Below, one piece after another: positions 63,352 through 64,000 of a stretch of 64,000 bases of DNA; positions within the stretch are counted from its first letter, which is position 1; the number at the start of each line of letters is the position of its first letter. The position numbers were made by a program, and so were the translations under genes. Under the pieces are notes generated by a model that saw nothing but the letters and a program-made list of their open reading frames with translations, ran no database searches and had not been told where the DNA came from. The stretch is from Planctomycetaceae bacterium (lineage in GTDB: Bacteria; Planctomycetota; Planctomycetia; Planctomycetales; Planctomycetaceae), in NCBI GenBank assembly GCA_019636285.1, contig JAHBXV010000008.1, positions 1 to 64,000 on the forward strand. The letters run 5' to 3'.

Positions 63352-64000
63352 ATGAGCCGCCATATGGACGCGTCCAAGCGTCTTCGTCGATTGATACGTG
63401 TCATTGATGTGTTGCAATCCGGACAGATCCTGAATTCCCAGGAACTCGCGGAGCGATGTCGCGTCAGTCGGCGCACCATCTTTCGCGATCTTGCTCTTCT
63501 GCAGGACTCGGGCCTTGCGATCCACTACGACGAACAGCGCCAGGGGTACTTCATGCCCTGGCGTTTGTCGATCGGACATACACCGCTGACGCTCCCGGAA
63601 GCCCTGGCATTGCAACTGGTCTGTCAGGCCGCTCGCGACGCCTCGTCCGGCATTCCCTTTCAGGAACTCGCCGTCGAGGCGGCCGAGAAAATCCGCGCGA
63701 CGCTTCCCCCGACGATCCAGCAGACGTTGGGCAGCCTCGGTGAGTCTTTGGAGATTCGCCTCGATCCCCATAACCCGCTCAAGCAGTCCGAGGAACACTA
63801 CCGGCTCACGCTCAGGGCCGTCCTGGAACGCCGGCAGGTCCGCATCGAGTACGACAGCGCCTCGGAACAAAAGCGAATCTCGACCGCGATCAGCCCGTAC
63901 CGACTCCTGTTCAGTCGGCGAAGCTGGTACGTGATTGGCAGATCTTCGGTCCACCGTGCGGTGCGCACATTCAACATTGGCCGCATCGCATCGGCCCGCC
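63352..64000 (+). CDS. HTH/WYL-domain transcriptional regulator (partial)
   Basis: At least 216 residues; the frame is open at the window edge. ATG 63352 or 63364 are the candidate starts. The N-terminal helix-turn-helix (RLRRLIRVIDVLQSGQILNS, QELAERCRVSRRTIFRDLAL) is the DeoR-like/HTH_11 type of YafY. The C-terminal part has RVRIEYDSASEQK-like sequence and YRLLFSRRSWYVIGRS, the beginning of a WYL ligand-binding domain. WYL regulators bind nucleic-acid or nucleotide ligands and often control DNA-damage or defence genes. What lies beyond the edge is unknown, so no target can be suggested. Confidence 0.88.
   Translation, partial: MSRHMDASKRLRRLIRVIDVLQSGQILNSQELAERCRVSRRTIFRDLALLQDSGLAIHYDEQRQGYFMPWRLSIGHTPLTLPEALALQLVCQAARDASSGIPFQELAVEAAEKIRATLPPTIQQTLGSLGESLEIRLDPHNPLKQSEEHYRLTLRAVLERRQVRIEYDSASEQKRISTAISPYRLLFSRRSWYVIGRSSVHRAVRTFNIGRIASAR

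Overview
This window reads as chromosomal DNA of a planctomycete (phylum Planctomycetota). Evidence: two DUF1501 proteins, a PSCyt1/DUF1549/DUF1553 protein, a 1,532-residue PVC-type CxxCH haem protein with FG-GAP repeats, two formylglycine-type sulfatases, and generally G+C-rich coding sequence. The genus cannot be fixed by eye. About 50 protein genes, three tRNAs (Met-CAU, Arg-UCG, Lys-UUU) and several intrinsic terminators can be supported. Starts were often moved inward from the longest open frame to an ATG or GTG with a Shine-Dalgarno sequence.

Layout. 1-1644: an AbiE-type toxin-antitoxin pair, cut by the window edge. 2233-8814 (minus): a four-gene signalling operon: CHASE3-GAF hybrid kinase with three receivers, CheR, a CheB lacking its receiver, and a receiver-kinase-receiver protein. 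9327-10188: tRNA-Met and a host-attachment-type protein. 10685-14038: MsrP plus an MsrQ fused to its own flavin/ferredoxin reductase. 14072-21847 (minus): DUF1501, a VHL-like/HExxH metallopeptidase, DUF1501, the DUF1549/DUF1553 protein and a GntR regulator with a palindrome in front. 22064-25933: an A+T-richer gene for a 1,289-residue TPR/GreA-C-like/PIN protein, probably a conflict (defence) protein. 26340-35048: a sulfatase, an ion-channel-like membrane protein and an RND efflux pump with its adaptor.

35321-37475: tRNA-Arg whose anticodon arm is repeated 2.1 kb downstream, enclosing three small genes, some A+T-rich; this looks like a small integrated segment. 37513-41308 (minus): a tightly overlapping operon of N-formylglutamate amidohydrolase, DUF1704 (QEGLA) metallopeptidase and ATP-grasp ligase. 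41662-52099: a stress-protein neighbourhood (DUF3309, CsbD, Rho_N protein, FAD/Rieske oxidoreductase, Csp-like copper protein, PfpI/DJ-1, MgtC/DUF4010, DUF421, glycine-zipper stress protein, BON lipoprotein, DUF892, SDR). 52290-60007 (minus): tRNA-Lys, a Spy-like protein, a sulfatase and the giant haem protein. 60695-64000: Mpo1-like protein, TolC-family lipoprotein and a WYL regulator that runs off the edge.

Intergenic DNA in the right half carries a dispersed REP-like inverted repeat of about 55-80 bp whose arms read TCAAAACCCGGTTGG and CCAGAGGGTTTTGA. There are copies at 44782, 48041, 50008, 60251 and 60519, and the last appears nested inside another. The least-described items are this repeat family, the tRNA-Arg segment, the TPR/GreA-C/PIN protein and the DUF1704 operon.
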